A DNA stretch of 64,000 bases from Megamerina dolium (GCA_963854835.1 OY978529.1:8173501-8237500), one strand, 5' to 3'; positions 10,593-22,378 are shown, counted from the first letter of the stretch. Program-made: numbers and translations. Notes: generated from the letters alone by a model not told the origin.

Positions 10593-10950
10593 GGGTGCCA
10601 TAGCTCAGTGATTAGTACGTTGGCCTTTTGATCTGTAGGTCGTGGTTCAATCTCCGGCTGATGCATAACAAATTTAATATCGATAAGATTTTTCTTTCGA
10701 ACGGTACCCACCTGTCGGCAAGCAATTGGCAATTCTTCCGACAGTAACAACTTGCCATGAAAAAGCTTCTTAAAGAACTCTGTGACAAAGCTCAGAAAAA
10801 GTGATGTCACAAGTGTTCTGCCGTTCGGAACCGGCTAAAATAAGTAGGTCCCTTCTAATATTGTCCAAAATTGAAGACGCACAACAGTAATGGAAGAGAA
10901 GCTCGGCCAATGAGCCCTTTGGGGCTTTATGTGCCACATATTTATTTTTT
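10593..10950 (+). mobile_element. tRNA-derived SINE, near full length
   Basis: Reference-quality copy. A tRNA-like head starts gggtgccatagctcagtgat, with box B-like gtggttcaatctccgg. The body contains tttctttcgaacggtaccca, ctgtcggcaagcaattggca, ttgccatgaaaaagcttctt and ccgttcggaaccggc. The tail is ttggggctttatgtgccaca followed by an A/T-rich end. There is no protein coding, so it must rely on LINE machinery and an RNA polymerase III promoter. Confidence 0.88.
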
Positions 10951-10989
10951 TTTAGTTATTACATACATATATAAATACTATATTTCGTC

Positions 10990-11436
10990 AGTCCGGTAAG
11001 GGATTACCTCTACGCAACAATGTCTGAGATCGGTGTTCCTGCGAAACTCATTCACCTTTGCAGAATGACACTATATAGTTCCCATTGTGCAGTGAAAAAT
11101 GGGAAGGACTCCGTCTTGCCGTACCGAACGGGTGATTTGTTATTGTGGGACTACTTGAATCTTGATATTGAAAAAATAATACAAGCTGCTGATCTTCGAT
11201 ATAATGATACTATTTTCAACAAAAGTATCATGCTATTAGCGTATGCCGATGATATTGACATTGTTGTACTGAACACGCGAGCAGTCAATGCGTCATTCTC
11301 AGAGCTGGAAAGAGATTTGCGTCCAATGGGTCTTACGGTGAGCGGGGACAAGACGAATTATCTAGCGTCTTGAAAGAAATATTCCCAGGATGTTGAACAA
11401 CAAGTCACTGTTGATAACTTCGATTGTAAAGTAGTG
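10990..11436 (+). pseudogene. RTE-like LINE reverse transcriptase fragment
   Basis: Encodes EIGVPAKLIHLCRMTL, then EKIIQAADLRYNDTIFNKS and the catalytic LLAYADDIDIVV, then GLTVSGDKTNYLAS before a stop. It matches the fragments at 22.8, 29.3, 43.9 and 58.2 kb and belongs to the same family. The RQGD block is damaged by an internal deletion (YRTGDLLLWDYLN). The fragment joins directly to a mariner fragment at about 11437. Confidence 0.8.
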
Positions 11437-11773
11437 AAAATTTCCATACGTTTATGAGCCATGGGGAAGGTTCTAAAATTTGGAAAATGGGTACCCCATC
11501 AATTGAACGATAGTCAGATGGAACGACGCCAAAACACATGCGAAATCTTGCTTGCTAGACAAAAAAGAAAGTCGTTCCTGCATCTTGTGGTGACTAAACG
11601 AAAAAAATCATGGGTCGATCCCGGCCAACCAGCAACACAAATTGCCCGAGAGATGGGGAAAAATGTATAGCTAGTGAGGGCAAATACTTTGAATAAATTA
11701 ATTTTTGGCTTTCTATGGATAAAAAATTTGTTTTTTTTACCGAAAAACAGCGTATTTAAGCTTGTACACCTGG
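11437..11773 (+). mobile_element. Mos1-like mariner, internally deleted fragment
   Basis: Plus-strand reading KVLKFGKWVPHQLNDSQMER, then TCEILLARQKRKSFLHLVVT, WVDPGQPATQ, and a jump to REMGKNV, the last codons of the protein. The catalytic core is deleted. It ends with the mariner terminal sequence cttgtacacctgg followed by TA, the same end as the copy at 27540-28758. The 5' part is missing. Confidence 0.85.
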
Positions 11774-11775
11774 TA

Positions 11776-12740
11776 AAGCTCTCAATTCTCTGCAAATCTT
11801 GATGCAACTGCTAAACTTCCATGTATCCCATAAATTTGTCTGCAAATTTCATACGAAGCCAATCAGCGATATACGAGCACCGATTCTCTTGTAGTTCAGC
11901 AACAGTTCCACGAAAATTCTCCTATAGTTGTTACTTTTTCGTTTGCGAAGGAAGTTGTGGACGATGCTTTTGAAAGATGCCTGCGCTGCCTTTCTGTGGG
12001 TGTTCAATGTCGCGTAAAGTTGTCGTCATCCATCATTTTCCTTATACAAGTTCCAACGAAAATCCCTTCTTTTGTTTTGGCGAAAGAAATCTTAGGAAAC
12101 AGACGAAGTAAGTACTAGGTCCAGCGCATTAACGAAATTCATTATGAGGCCCAGTTTAATATGTAGTGATGGAAGTAAAACGTCATTTGGATAAATCAGT
12201 AGATTACTAGAGATGTTTTGTCCTGGTGAATAATAGTCTCGAAATGGCAATTCTTTTCTAACGTAACGATACGCTGTTTCACGACTATACCACAGACAAA
12301 GAAAGCAACAGTATTTCGTGAAGACGCTTTACAACCCAATCAATGTGCCAATAACCTGAAATACATGTGTAATATCCTACTTCGAAATCATAAAATACCT
12401 ACAGATCCACGCAAATGTTTCCATACATGTTCGTTGTACTTGATTAATCCCAAAAATTTCCTTCATCGATTCGTGACTTTTCTTGGTTTTGACGGTATGA
12501 TCAATTGGAATCGTGACCAATATGTAGGAGAGCGCCCGTCCAACTGTATTTGGGACCATCGATAAAAAGTCGTCATTTATTTTGACGTATAGTTGATCCA
12601 TTGCTCGAAATAAACTAATGATGTCATTGCACAAACAAATTTGATTTATCTTCTCGGAGAATGATAATAGCTCCCAGTATCCCAGTAACATTTCGCTGGC
12701 ATTGTTAATAGTGGGATCAGCAGTTTCCATATCACTGACA
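11776..12740 (-). pseudogene. Unassigned arthropod repeat ORF (TKYCCFLC ... PLHIKLGL type)
   Basis: A minus-strand reading across several frames gives FTKYCCFLCLWYSRETAYRY, YSPGQNISSNLLIYPNDVLL, PSLHIKLGLIMNFVNALD, QASFKSIVHNFL and HQDLQRIESF. I recognise this as a protein segment that recurs as unannotated repetitive ORFs in arthropod genomes. Its biochemical role is unknown to me. The N-terminal part includes a 117-residue open frame (12377-12730). At least three stops or shifts break it. The mariner fragment at 11437-11773 ends at a TA within this reading, so the mariner probably inserted into it. Confidence 0.5.
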
Positions 12741-13575
12741 CCCGGACACTTCGGTCACTTATTCCATCAAATTGAGGTGATTCAAACAGCTGACAGCTGT
12801 TGTGACATCACAATGCTACCAACATGCATTTCAGCGTGCAAGAATACCATGAGAAATTGTCTTGTCTTCTCGGTTACAAAAGTTGACCCAAATTTGTAAT
12901 CTTGTGTAATTATTGTAATTATTGTTTGCAGCATTAAAACCGTCACTCGAATTGATGAACGTTTACCAATATTTTAAAATTCAATCAAATGCAAATTCTT
13001 AAGTGTCTCAATATAACAAAAACAAAAACAAAAGGACTAATTCCACTTTCAAAAATAACGATCTCATAAATGTACAATAACAACAAATTATATTACAATT
13101 TGTAATTAAGAATCTATGAAGATATGCCCAGCCTTCTGTTGTTGTTAATTAAACAAGTTTTACTTCTGTTTACCGGTTAATGGGTTAAATGTGCTAGAGT
13201 ACAGTCGAGTAACAACACAAATAAAAACGTTAGATTACTATTAAGTCCACAATATCTCTCAAACATAGAGAACTAGTGCACAAATACACACACACACACA
13301 CACACACGACAGAATCGAGTTCTAATTCCAAAACAACAACAACAACAACAATAACAACAACAACAACAACGATAACAAATTACTAAATTCATACGACAAG
13401 CCATTTGGACTGACTAATAATCTAATTTTTTTACTACCCGCAGATCACAAAGATCTTGCTATTTTCACCGTTCGTCTATTACAATGCAAAAACAAAATTA
13501 AACATTATGTGAACAAACAACATAACAGTGGAGTGTAAAGAAGTGAAAAATTTGTGAATAAAGTTGATATACATA
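12741..13575. repeat. Non-coding with CA and CAA microsatellites
   Basis: No gene seen. There is a CA run near 13288-13307 and CAA-rich tracts at about 13333-13372. The rest is AT-rich. Confidence 0.6.
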
Positions 13576-14143
13576 CAAGGAGCGACAATTATGTATTAAG
13601 ACTCGAACCATATCTCAGCAACCAAGCGTGCCATCTATGTGTTTTGCGTTTTGAAGCTTCAACCTTCCTCTACTAACTGTCAAAATTTCATTTGGCATTT
13701 GGTTGACATTTAATGTTTATTGACATTCATTTTACAAAACACGTGTTCGTTTGATGTTCAAATTTTAACATGAAATTTAACACACAGCACTCATTGTTCG
13801 TCAATTTTTGGCTCGGAATCAGGTGTGTGTGTGTTGAATCACCCGCCGTATTCACCTGATTTGGCACCGTGCGACTTCTTTTTGTTCCCAAAACTGAAAT
13901 TGAAGTTGAAAGGATGCTTTTTTGATGACATTCAGATCATACAACGGGCTTCGACGAGGGCACTGGAGGCAATTCCGAAAAAGCTGGAGCTGGAACACGC
14001 GTTTGAATCACTATTAAATCGATGTAACAGGTCTATTGAATCAGGAGGAGAATATTTCGAATAAATATACCGAAAAATTAGCAGATATCGTGTTTTAATT
14101 GTGTTTTCTAGAGGCAGTCTTAATACATAGTTGTCGCACCTTG
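13576..14143 (+). mobile_element. Mariner deletion derivative, 568 bp, both ends present
   Basis: Ends are inverted repeats: caaggagcgacaattatgta on the left and the mirror of caaggtgcgacaactatgta on the right, both flanked by TA (13574-13575, 14144-14145). The 5' non-coding part is joined at about 13822 to the C-terminal quarter of a mariner transposase: NHPPYSPDLAPCDFFLFPKL, then RCNRSIESGGEYFE. The first two catalytic Asp regions are missing. The copy at 47925 has the same junction, so this is a non-autonomous family. Confidence 0.85.
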
Positions 14144-14221
14144 TACATTTGGATCATTGAGCATCGTTTGCTATTTTTGTCGACACTTTCAATAAAATGT
14201 TGTATGGTTTAATATAATGGC

Positions 14222-14920
14222 ATTATATGAGAGTGCGTCCATAAGTCCCTGAAAATTATGGACGCTATCCAGCAAAAAATTACTTTTACTTTTCAATATA
14301 GTCTCCTTATAGCTCGATACACTTCTTCCAACGTTTCTTGAATTCTTTAAAGCCCACCAAATAATACGATTTCTTGATGTCATTAAAATAGGCGATAATG
14401 ATCTCTTTATTCGACTCAATTTATCTTTGGAAACAGCAAATAGTTGCAGGGTCTAAATCTACTACATACTTCTGCGTTCTTCAGGTCGAAAAGAAATTTT
14501 TTCGTCGCCAAAAGTGATCGTTTTTAATTCAAAAAGGCGTCGCATCCCGAAAATAAAAAACACTCTCACCATGACTTTGAGGACTGACAGACCCACTTTG
14601 GTCTCTTCGGCTTCGATTCATCACGAGAAGTCGACTGTCTCGATTGTTCGTTGGTCTCTGGTGTATGGTAATAAATCCATTATTCGTCCATTTTTATGCA
14701 TAAAATGTGGAAAACGGCGTTCACGATGCGATTGAACATCGTCAAATAATCCTTTGAAGTTGTCACATGATCGCGTTTGTTGTCAATAATAAGTAAATGT
14801 AGTACCAATCAAACAGATATGTTTTCACCCCCCAATCGTCCAATATCGTCCATTTCTGTTGTGGTGACCTCAAATGGGCGACCATAACGTTCAGCGTCGT
14901 GCTGGTACGACCACACCACA
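14222..14920 (-). pseudogene. Mariner transposase remnant
   Basis: Minus-strand pieces read EFKKRWKKCIELYGDYIEK (C-terminus, near 14290-14350) and DAERYGRPFEVTTTEMD (N-terminal linker, near 14860-14910). The central catalytic part is scrambled. A possible end is gagtgcgtccataagtccct near 14230. Old copy. Confidence 0.6.
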
Positions 14921-15124
14921 CCACAATTATGTCTTGCTTATTTCAATTACCAGCGATACAAATTATAGAACAATAATTAACAAATATATACCATAGATAG
15001 TGTAATGGTGGAGAAACTAATCAGGCATGGCTCATAATTTACCAAAGAATACTAAAGCCAAAAACTAGTTGTTTCAAAAAAGAAGATATGTATACTTAAG
15101 TAAAGGTCACTTACCGCATGGATA

Positions 15125-15825
15125 CAAGGGCAGTCCCAGAACTACCCCCACATGACATATAGATGGCGGCAGTAGTTTGAAAAAAATTAATTTGGTGAAA
15201 AGTATTTTTTTTTAGAGTCATCGAAAGTTGACGACCTCAGAGAATTTGTAAACATGGACAAAATTGGTCACCGTTATGTAATTCAATACTTTCATTTGAA
15301 AGGTTTCAGTCCAACGAATATTAAAGCCGAACTAGATTCTACTCTGGGGGAGGCTGCTCCTTCGTTTACGACCACAAAATATTGGTTGGCAGAGTTTAAA
15401 CGAGGTCGTACGAGCTGCCAAGATGAACACCGTAGTGGTCAACCAATTGAGGTGGCCACTCAAGAAACGGTGAAGAAAATCCACAAAATGGTATTGAATA
15501 ATCGCCGGGTGAAGGTGCGTGAGCTAGATGAAATTACAGGCAAAAGTGCTATACAACGTATATTGACCGAAAATTTGGAGATGTAAAAGCTGTGTGCAAG
15601 ATGGGTGCCGCGTTTGCTGACAATAGAATGAAAACCATGTCCTGAAGATGTTTCTATAGAGTGTTTGGCAATGTTTCATAGTAACAAAGCCGAGTTTTTG
15701 CGTCGATTCGTAACCATGGATGAGACATGGGTTCACCACTTCACACCTGAGACAAAGGAGCAGTGAGAACAGTGGATTGAAAGGGGAGAATCGTGTCCAA
15801 AAAAGGCGAACACAATACCTGCAAA
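15125..15825 (+). pseudogene. Irritans-like mariner, 5' two thirds
   Basis: The left end is caagggcagtcccagaacta after TA (15123-15124). The transposase starts at 15254 (MDKIGHRYVIQYFHLKGFSP) and continues with the second helix-turn-helix and linker (SGQPIEVATQE), then LCARWVPRLL and FVTMDETWVHHFTPE, which carries the first catalytic Asp. Stops interrupt it after residue 110 and twice more; the copy ends near PKKANTIPAKCTS. It is the same family as 60112-61268. That copy lacks about 12 residues of the first helix that are present here. Confidence 0.85.
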
Positions 15826-15834
15826 ATGTACTTC

Positions 15835-16035
15835 ACGACTCTTCTTGTATATGCCATTTTTTTTAATGAAATTTTGTTTCACATTTTCGCATAATTGCGG
15901 CTCTATCTCACAAATAACATTCTAATATTGTTTTTAAGTGTTTCAATATTTGCTGGAGCATTGGCGTAGCCTTTATCTTTAACGTAGCCCCAACGAAAAA
16001 AGTCTAATAGTGTTAAGTCGCACGATATCGGTGGT
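15835..16035 (-). pseudogene. Rosa-like transposase C-terminal fragment
   Basis: The minus strand reads SCDLTLLDFFRWGYVKDKGY, then ANAPANIETLKNNI. This corresponds to the third catalytic Asp block (SCDLTPLD-FLWGYVK) and tail of the DD41D transposases at 24.8, 31.7 and 37.7 kb. A stop follows shortly after. It lies back to back with the irritans-like mariner. Confidence 0.6.
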
Positions 16036-16173
16036 CACTCAAAGTCCTTTAGTAATCTGTATCTCTCGTTGTATAAGTGCGATGGCGTTAGAAAGATAGG
16101 ATTTCGTACTAACTAAACTTTTCAGGCAGTTTTGTGATTACTTGACTCAATATGGTTTAAGCACGCGTCAAAG

Positions 16174-17206
16174 ATGGACACCAGTAAAGAGCAAATACGT
16201 CATATTTTACAGTTTTTCTTCGATAAAGGCGAAAATGCAAGCCAGACGGCTGTAAATGTGAATAATGTTTATGATCCTGATACTGTAACAGCCAATCACG
16301 TGCAATTGTGGTTTCGTTGATTCCGTTCCGGTAATTTTGATGTCAAAAATGCACCGCTCTCTGGAAGGCCAATTGTCGAAAATATCGATAAAATAATGGA
16401 AATCGTCGAGTCTGACCGTCATGCAAGCGTTGGTTCTATTGTCCAGGAGCTAAACATTGCACAAAAAACCGTTTGGAACCATTTAAATAAGGCTGGATAC
16501 AAAAAGAAGCTCGATGTATGGGTGTCACACGAGTTAACGCAAAAAAAAAACCTCATGGACCGAATTTCCATCTGCGAATCGCTGCTAAATCGCAACAAAA
16601 TCGATCCATTTCTGAAGCGGATGGTTACTGGTGATGAAAAGTGGGTCACTTACGACAACGTCAAGTGAAAGCAGTCGTGGTAAAATCGCGGTGAGCCGGC
16701 GCAAACGGTGGCCAAGCAAGGATTGACGGTCAGGAAGGTTTTCCTATGTGTTTGGTGTGATTGGAAGGGAATCATCTACTATGAGCTACTCCACACTACG
16801 GCTAAACTCTTAATTCGGACCTGTACTGTCAATAAATGGACCGTCTAAAGGAAGCAATCGCCCAGAAGCGGCCAGCTTTGGCCAATAGGAGAGAAATTGT
16901 GTTCCATCAGGACAACGCCAGGCCACACACACATCGATAGTGTCTCGCCAGAAGCTCCGGGAGCTTGGTAGGGAGGTTCTTATGCATCCACCTTATAGTC
17001 CGGACCTGGCACCAAGTGATTACCACCTGTTTCTGTCTATGGCGAATGATTTTGCTGGTGAAAAATTCGCCACAAGAGAAGCTTGTGAAAATCGACTGTC
17101 CCATTTGTTTGTCAATAAGGACGAGAGTTTCTGTGAGAGTGACATTATAAAATTACCTTCAAAATGGCAACAAGTTATCAAACAAAACAGTGCATGTTTG
17201 ACCTAA
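16174..17206 (+). pseudogene. Mariner transposase, nearly full length but broken
   Basis: Starts MDTSKEQIRHILQFFFDKGE. A helix-turn-helix region with WFR follows (TGA at 16318), then LSGRPIVENIDKIMEIVESD, WVSHELTQKK and RMVTGDEKWVTYD, which carries the first Asp. After a stop the reading resumes as GLTVRKVFLCVWCDWKGIIY. A frameshift precedes the HQDNARPHT region, and the last frame gives LMHPPYSPDLAPSDYHLF and KLPSKWQQVIKQNSACLT. The three catalytic Asp blocks are recognisable but spread over different frames. The domain set and about 340-codon length fit a cecropia-type mariner. I could not define its inverted ends. Confidence 0.82.
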
Positions 17207-18115
17207 ATCGGATCATTCTAACTATGCTAAATAAAACCTTCAATTTAATGCAAAAATAATGGATTTCTTTTTACTATACCTTATATACTTATATTTAGTG
17301 GTTTTTGGGTAACCTCATATTTGTAGAGTGTGTCCCGAACAATAGTGACAATTTCAGAATTAACAGCCACCTTAATGTACATATGTAAATATGTACATAC
17401 ATTAACTTTTCACGATATTTAAATAATTTCCCATATACTGGTCAAACGTTAATATACTTAATAGACGAAAAATGAATATGTATATGTATGTAAAAGAGGA
17501 AAAAAAGTTCACATCTCAACATATAACAGTTTAAAAAACCGTTTTGCGTTTTTTTTCTCTTTTTTTGGTCGTTCTTTTCTCCATTGAAACGTTTAAAGAA
17601 TTAAAGAAAAATGGAAAGTTATCCATAAATATACGTACGTTATGTATGTATATATGTGTACATATGTATGTATGCGTGCATGTGGATGAGAACTAATGAA
17701 GAAAGAATTATAAATGCATTTAATAGCAATCATTCAATACCTGCATATAAAGAAACAATATCTCATAATCTCAAATCCTTAAACAATAACTGTCAAAGTT
17801 TCCCATTAATTATACAAACAACTACATAACTAACATATGTACATGTAGCAAGAACAGTAACAATGACCATAATAACTAACTAGCTTTTGCTATTCTATTT
17901 TAAATCAAGTTTTTTATTTCTTACTCGTATGTCGTTCGTTTCATTCTTTCCATCTGTATGTTTTCAAATTGGATTACTGTACCTATTCATGTATGTATAT
18001 CAATGGAGTAGCTACGATTTTCTGTAGGGGGATCATTAGAAAAAACAATTGTATTTGAAAATTATTTAAAAAAAAAAATACAACAACGAAGTTGATGAAG
18101 TGTTGTATATTATAA
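17207..18115. other. AT-rich non-coding stretch
   Basis: No gene or recognisable repeat, apart from interspersed gtatgta-type runs typical of fly intergenic DNA. Confidence 0.5.
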
Positions 18116-18639
18116 CCTAGACAGACGGCAGCCTAATTCCGGATTACCGAGTTAATTCGAATTAACTCGGGCATTAACTGCAGCTAATCCGCATAAACTC
18201 TATGAGTTCATTCTTAAAATAAAAGAGGATTAGGACAATTTGCGATGGCAACACTGCTGAAAATTGTCTATTGTGAATTTTTCTCCATCCATTTTACAAA
18301 ATATTAGGTGTGTTCGCTAACAAAAAACCTTCAACAATTGTTAACAGTTTTCAACGTGAAAAGTGTTGGCGAACAAATAAATCCAGCTGTCAATTACGAA
18401 CGGTGAATGTCAATTTACAAGTTTCTGATAGTTTTCAGTTCACGTACTTCTTGTAGATTTTCTCATATCGAGAGTGATAGATGACAGAAATTGATAGTGA
18501 TAGTGTGATGTAAGTGGACAGACCTAATAAAACAGCAATCAGCCGTTTAGTTAATCCGCAATACTGCCGTCTGTCAGGTTATTATTTTATTCGGATTAAG
18601 TGCGCCGGTAATCCGGAATTAGGCTGTTGTCTGTCTAGG
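18116..18639. mobile_element. MITE copy 1 (GCCTAGACAGACGGC family)
   Basis: An element of about 524 bp with inverted ends: cctagacagacggcagccta on the left, mirrored as ggctgttgtctgtctaggc on the right. Next to each end the sequence is rich in taatccgg/ccggatta. The interior (ggcaacactgctgaaaa, caagtttctgatagttttca, acttcttgtagattttctca) matches 62698-63194 closely along its whole length. No conserved ORF. Confidence 0.88.
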
Positions 18640-18870
18640 CAGGCTATTATTTTAATGAAACTCCAAATTGAGCTAAACGATTGATACTGATGTTGTACTG
18701 TTATGATTGTTACTGTTAACTTTGACGTATGCTCGTGTTTCTTAACTTCAAAACCATCAACCTTACTCAACTAGTATTTAATTTTTTTGTGTAATTAAAA
18801 ATTACAAGAATATTCTCCATACCCATCACGAAAATGGCATTTGTGGAAAAAGAAAATGTATCACGATATA

Positions 18871-20037
18871 ACAGGCCATTCAATAAGTCCATAGGATTTT
18901 CCAACTTTTCGACACCACTTTTATAGCACGATTTCTCTTACTTGTCAAAGTAAGTCTCAGTTTCAATGATTACTGTATCATCGGAATTAAATTTGTTTCC
19001 AGAAAGCATTCGCTTGTGATCTGAAAATAGGAAAAAGTCGCTGGGAGCTAAATCTAAATCAATTTTGCCATCGTTTTCATAGATTTGTGACGCGGTGCAT
19101 TGTCTTGATGAAACAATACTTTTTTATTTTGCAAATGTGGCCGTTTCTTTGCGATTTCAGCATTTAATCGGTCCAAACGTTTACAATAATAGTCGTTGTC
19201 AATGATGGTTCTTTTTTGCATATAGTCGATGAATATTATTCCGTTCGCAACCCAAAATACAGATGCCATCACCTTACCGGTCGACGACTGTTGTGTCTTT
19301 GCTCGTTTTGGAGTCGATTCGTCAACTCCTGTCCAGTCAGCTGACTGTCTATTGGATTGTGGTGTGTAATGGTGAAGTCATGCTTCATCCATTGTCACAT
19401 ATCGACGATAGAATTCGGTTTTATTGCGCTTTACAACGCCAAACACTCCGTTGAAGCATCGATACGTTGTTTTTTTGGGTCTACTGTGAACTCACGCGGC
19501 ACTCACTTTGCACAGAGTTTTCGCATACCCAAATGTTCGTGTAAAATGGTAAAAAAACACTACCATCTGATATCTTTACAATGTCAGCTAGCTTGTGCAC
19601 TTTCAATTTGAGATCGTTCATAAGCAATTTGTGGATTTTTTTTTATGTTTTCTGGAATAACAGCCTCAATTGGGCGTCCACTGCGTTCTGCATCGTTTGA
19701 GCTGCTACGATCACTTTTAAATTCAGGAATTCACTTTTTTACCATTTGTCTCGATGGAGCAGCGTCCGGATAATGTTTATCAAGCCATTATTTATTTTCC
19801 ACTGTATTTTTTCATCAAAAAACAATGCTTTACCAAAACACGAAAATCACTTGTTTCCCTTTTTGTTTTTCAATAACAAAAGTTTCTGCACACAAAATGC
19901 TCTAACTCACGAACCAATTGTCAGATTGTTGTCAATTTTATACACGTGTCGTTTGAAGGTTAGAACTCAATAAAAATCATATCGAATTCTAGTAGCGCCA
20001 TCTATGTGTCATCATACTCACTAAGTGAATGGCCTGT
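18871..20037 (-). mobile_element. Irritans-type mariner, both ends present, decayed
   Basis: Inverted ends are acaggccattcaataagtcc and the mirror of gtgaatggcctgt, flanked by TA at 18869-18870 and 20038-20039. Minus-strand readings include MMASVFWVANGIIFIDYMQK and LFHQDNAPRHKSMKTMAKLI (second Asp block), with the third Asp block LAPSDFFLFSDHKRML. The order and motifs fit a DD34D transposase. Multiple stops and shifts mean no continuous ORF. The length of 1167 bp is near the expected 1.2-1.3 kb. Confidence 0.85.
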
Positions 20038-20194
20038 TAATACAGTACGAACTCAAACGGATTCTGAATGTAGGGAATTTACTATCTCGTCACTATACTG
20101 TAGCACGCCAGAATTTCAAAAAAAAAAAAACTATTTTGAAATTTTTATGGAACGCTGATAGTTTAAAGGCGTAAATAATAAGGAAAAATTGTTT

Positions 20195-20433
20195 ATAATC
20201 GGAATTAAATGATTTTTCTTTGGCACGGTACCCACCTGTCGGCAAGCAATTGGCAATTCTTCCGGCAGAAATAATTTGCCATGAAAAAGCTTCTAAAAGA
20301 GCTCTGTGACAAAGCTCAGAAAAGTGACGTCACAAGGGTTCTGCCGTTCGGAATTGGCTAATATGATATAAGTAGATCACTTCTAACTCTGTCTTAAATT
20401 TAGCACACACAACAGTACGGGAAAAGAAGCCAC
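20195..20433 (+). mobile_element. tRNA-derived SINE, 5'-truncated
   Basis: Lacks the tRNA head. The body starts near atttttctttggcacggtac and continues through ctgtcggcaagcaattggca and tctgccgttcggaattggc to the tail region with gggaaaagaagcc. Same orientation as the next copy about 200 bp downstream. Confidence 0.85.
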
Positions 20434-20640
20434 GTAAAAAAAAAAATGAGAAAAAATTCATGGATTTTAATAAGATTTCAAAAATCCGTCGTGCTATAGC
20501 AAATCTTTGGAAGCCCTTGTGCTATTAATGAGAAGTACTTTTAAAAACCATTTTTAACTTATAAGTACAATATGTAGTATAATTAATAATTAATCGTGAA
20601 TTTACATTTAATTATTTATTTAGTATTTTAAGAGAAGCGG

Positions 20641-20950
20641 TTCCGTAGCTCAGTAGCCAGTGCGTTGACATTCTGATATGTAGATTGTGGGGTCGATGCC
20701 CATCTGAAGTAACTTTAATATCAAAAACATTTCTATTTCGAACGATATTCGCCTGTCGGCAACTAGTTGGCAATTCTACCAATTGTAACAATTTGCCATG
20801 AAAACGGGAAAAAAAGTAATGTCACAATTGTTCCGATTTTCGGACCGGCTAATAAAAGCAAGTCCCTTCTAATACTGACCGAAATTGAACACGCTCATTA
20901 GCACTGGCAGAGCAGCTTGGCCAAAGGGCACTTTGGGGCCAATAAGTCTA
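20641..20950 (+). mobile_element. tRNA-derived SINE, diverged
   Basis: The head ggttccgtagctcagtagcc and box B-like ggggtcgatgccc are followed by a body with cctgtcggcaactagttggc and the tail gcactttggggcc. An internal deletion removes part of the middle. Confidence 0.85.
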
Positions 20951-22082
20951 AATTTAATTTTGTGACGTATCAGTGGCCTTCAGAAAAAAAGTATTGGGAA
21001 AAAGGTATTGATCTGAAATCCTGCAGGAGGCATTTGTATGTGATTTTAACGTGATTTTCATCCGATTCTGCCCATTTTCAGACATATTAGTTCTTTGCTA
21101 ATTTACCTCTCATCACTTAAAGCTTCCTAGTTTCTACATTTCACGTCACAATTCAGCAAAGTTAAAATTAAAATGTTTGCCATAAAATTGTCTAAAAATG
21201 CGAAAAACACATTTTTCGCGAATATCTCGAAAAACCTTCTTTGGAAAAATAAATCAGTGCCATTTTCTTGCTAAGCGGGCTAAAATTGGTGTAGAAAATA
21301 CATTTTTCTTATCTATAAAATTCCACGTTTGTAAAAAGACTTTTATTAGGGAAGGTCCTCTAGCAATAGTAAACTTAACTGACCGATCCCCCTCCAGCTA
21401 CGCTACTACTGAAGTTTGGATGAAATTATATTCATACATAGTTCGAAAGTGTGTAGTCGTAAGCAGCTTGTAAAAACGATTATGTTTTTATATAGTAGAA
21501 TTTATACGTAATGGTTGCATTTATGGTGTATTCAGTAATTATCTTATTAAAAATGGTTTTGTTTCAAAAACTCTCACTTTTCTGAATAATATTTCAATGG
21601 AGAGTAATAAAATTATAGTGGATAACATTACGTTATGATGCATTGCTATCAAAATAGAAAGCAACACACCTACTCACACTGTGATGCTTTAAGAAGCTAC
21701 ATATGTGGAGCACGTTAACGTGTGCGCTTCGCGATTTTATTCATTTTAAATAAATCATTTGAAATTTCATTTTCCATTTGTTTTGCTTCTTAATCGCTAG
21801 ATATTTTCAATATCAATAATAATATCCGCATATGAATTAGATTATTGACTATTTCCATCCATAGAAAATTATTTTTTCTAAGATCAAGTCAAATAATTTG
21901 GTTCATAATGGATGAGTAGCAGCCTACATGTCTTTGAGGCAAATTATTCTAGCTGAAATCAGTTATTCAGTTATTCAAAATTTAAATATAGTAGTTACCG
22001 TTAAAAAACTGAATAATTATTTATTGTCTGCGAAGAAAATTGGGCCATTTTTAATATTCATTTATATTCGGATTCCATAAGT
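20951..22082. other. Non-coding, no feature seen
   Basis: AT-rich. The stretch near 21195-21260 (gcgaatatctcgaaaaacct) resembles non-coding end regions of DNA transposons, but no ends were found. Confidence 0.35.
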
Positions 22083-22378
22083 CCAGGAGAGGAACGTCCG
22101 TGGAAGCAGAAAGGTGGCGCCTATCACAGATAAGCTGCAAGAAAATCGCCTCTGCTGGTATGATCATGGTAATGAGGAGACCGAAAGATCACATTGGCAA
22201 TGGAAGAGAGTAAAAGAGGCCCAGGAAAACCACTTCGAACTTGGTGTAACTTAATAAAATCCGATTTGCGTAGCAAAAACATAAACAAGGAGACGACACA
22301 GGATCGCACGACCCGGAAATATCGTACAAGTATAGCCAACCCCAAATAGAAAAAGGCTAGGACAAAGAAGAAGAAGAT
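22083..22378 (+). pseudogene. RTE-type LINE C-terminus with GAA-rich tail
   Basis: Reads NVRGSRKVAPITDKLQENRL, then WYDH; after a frameshift MRRPKDHIGNG, and in a third frame IKSDLRSKNINKETTQDRT ending at SIANPK. The GHV-RRP-DHI and terminal TTQDR-WR features are typical of the C-termini of RTE-type LINEs. A short non-coding piece with gaagaagaagattc follows, a plausible 3' microsatellite-like tail. Different family from the TAAG-tailed LINE. Confidence 0.68.

Noticed and set aside
10593..10670. Functional tRNA gene
   Set aside because: The tRNA-like head cannot form a complete cloverleaf by eye and is always joined to the SINE body; it is a SINE promoter.
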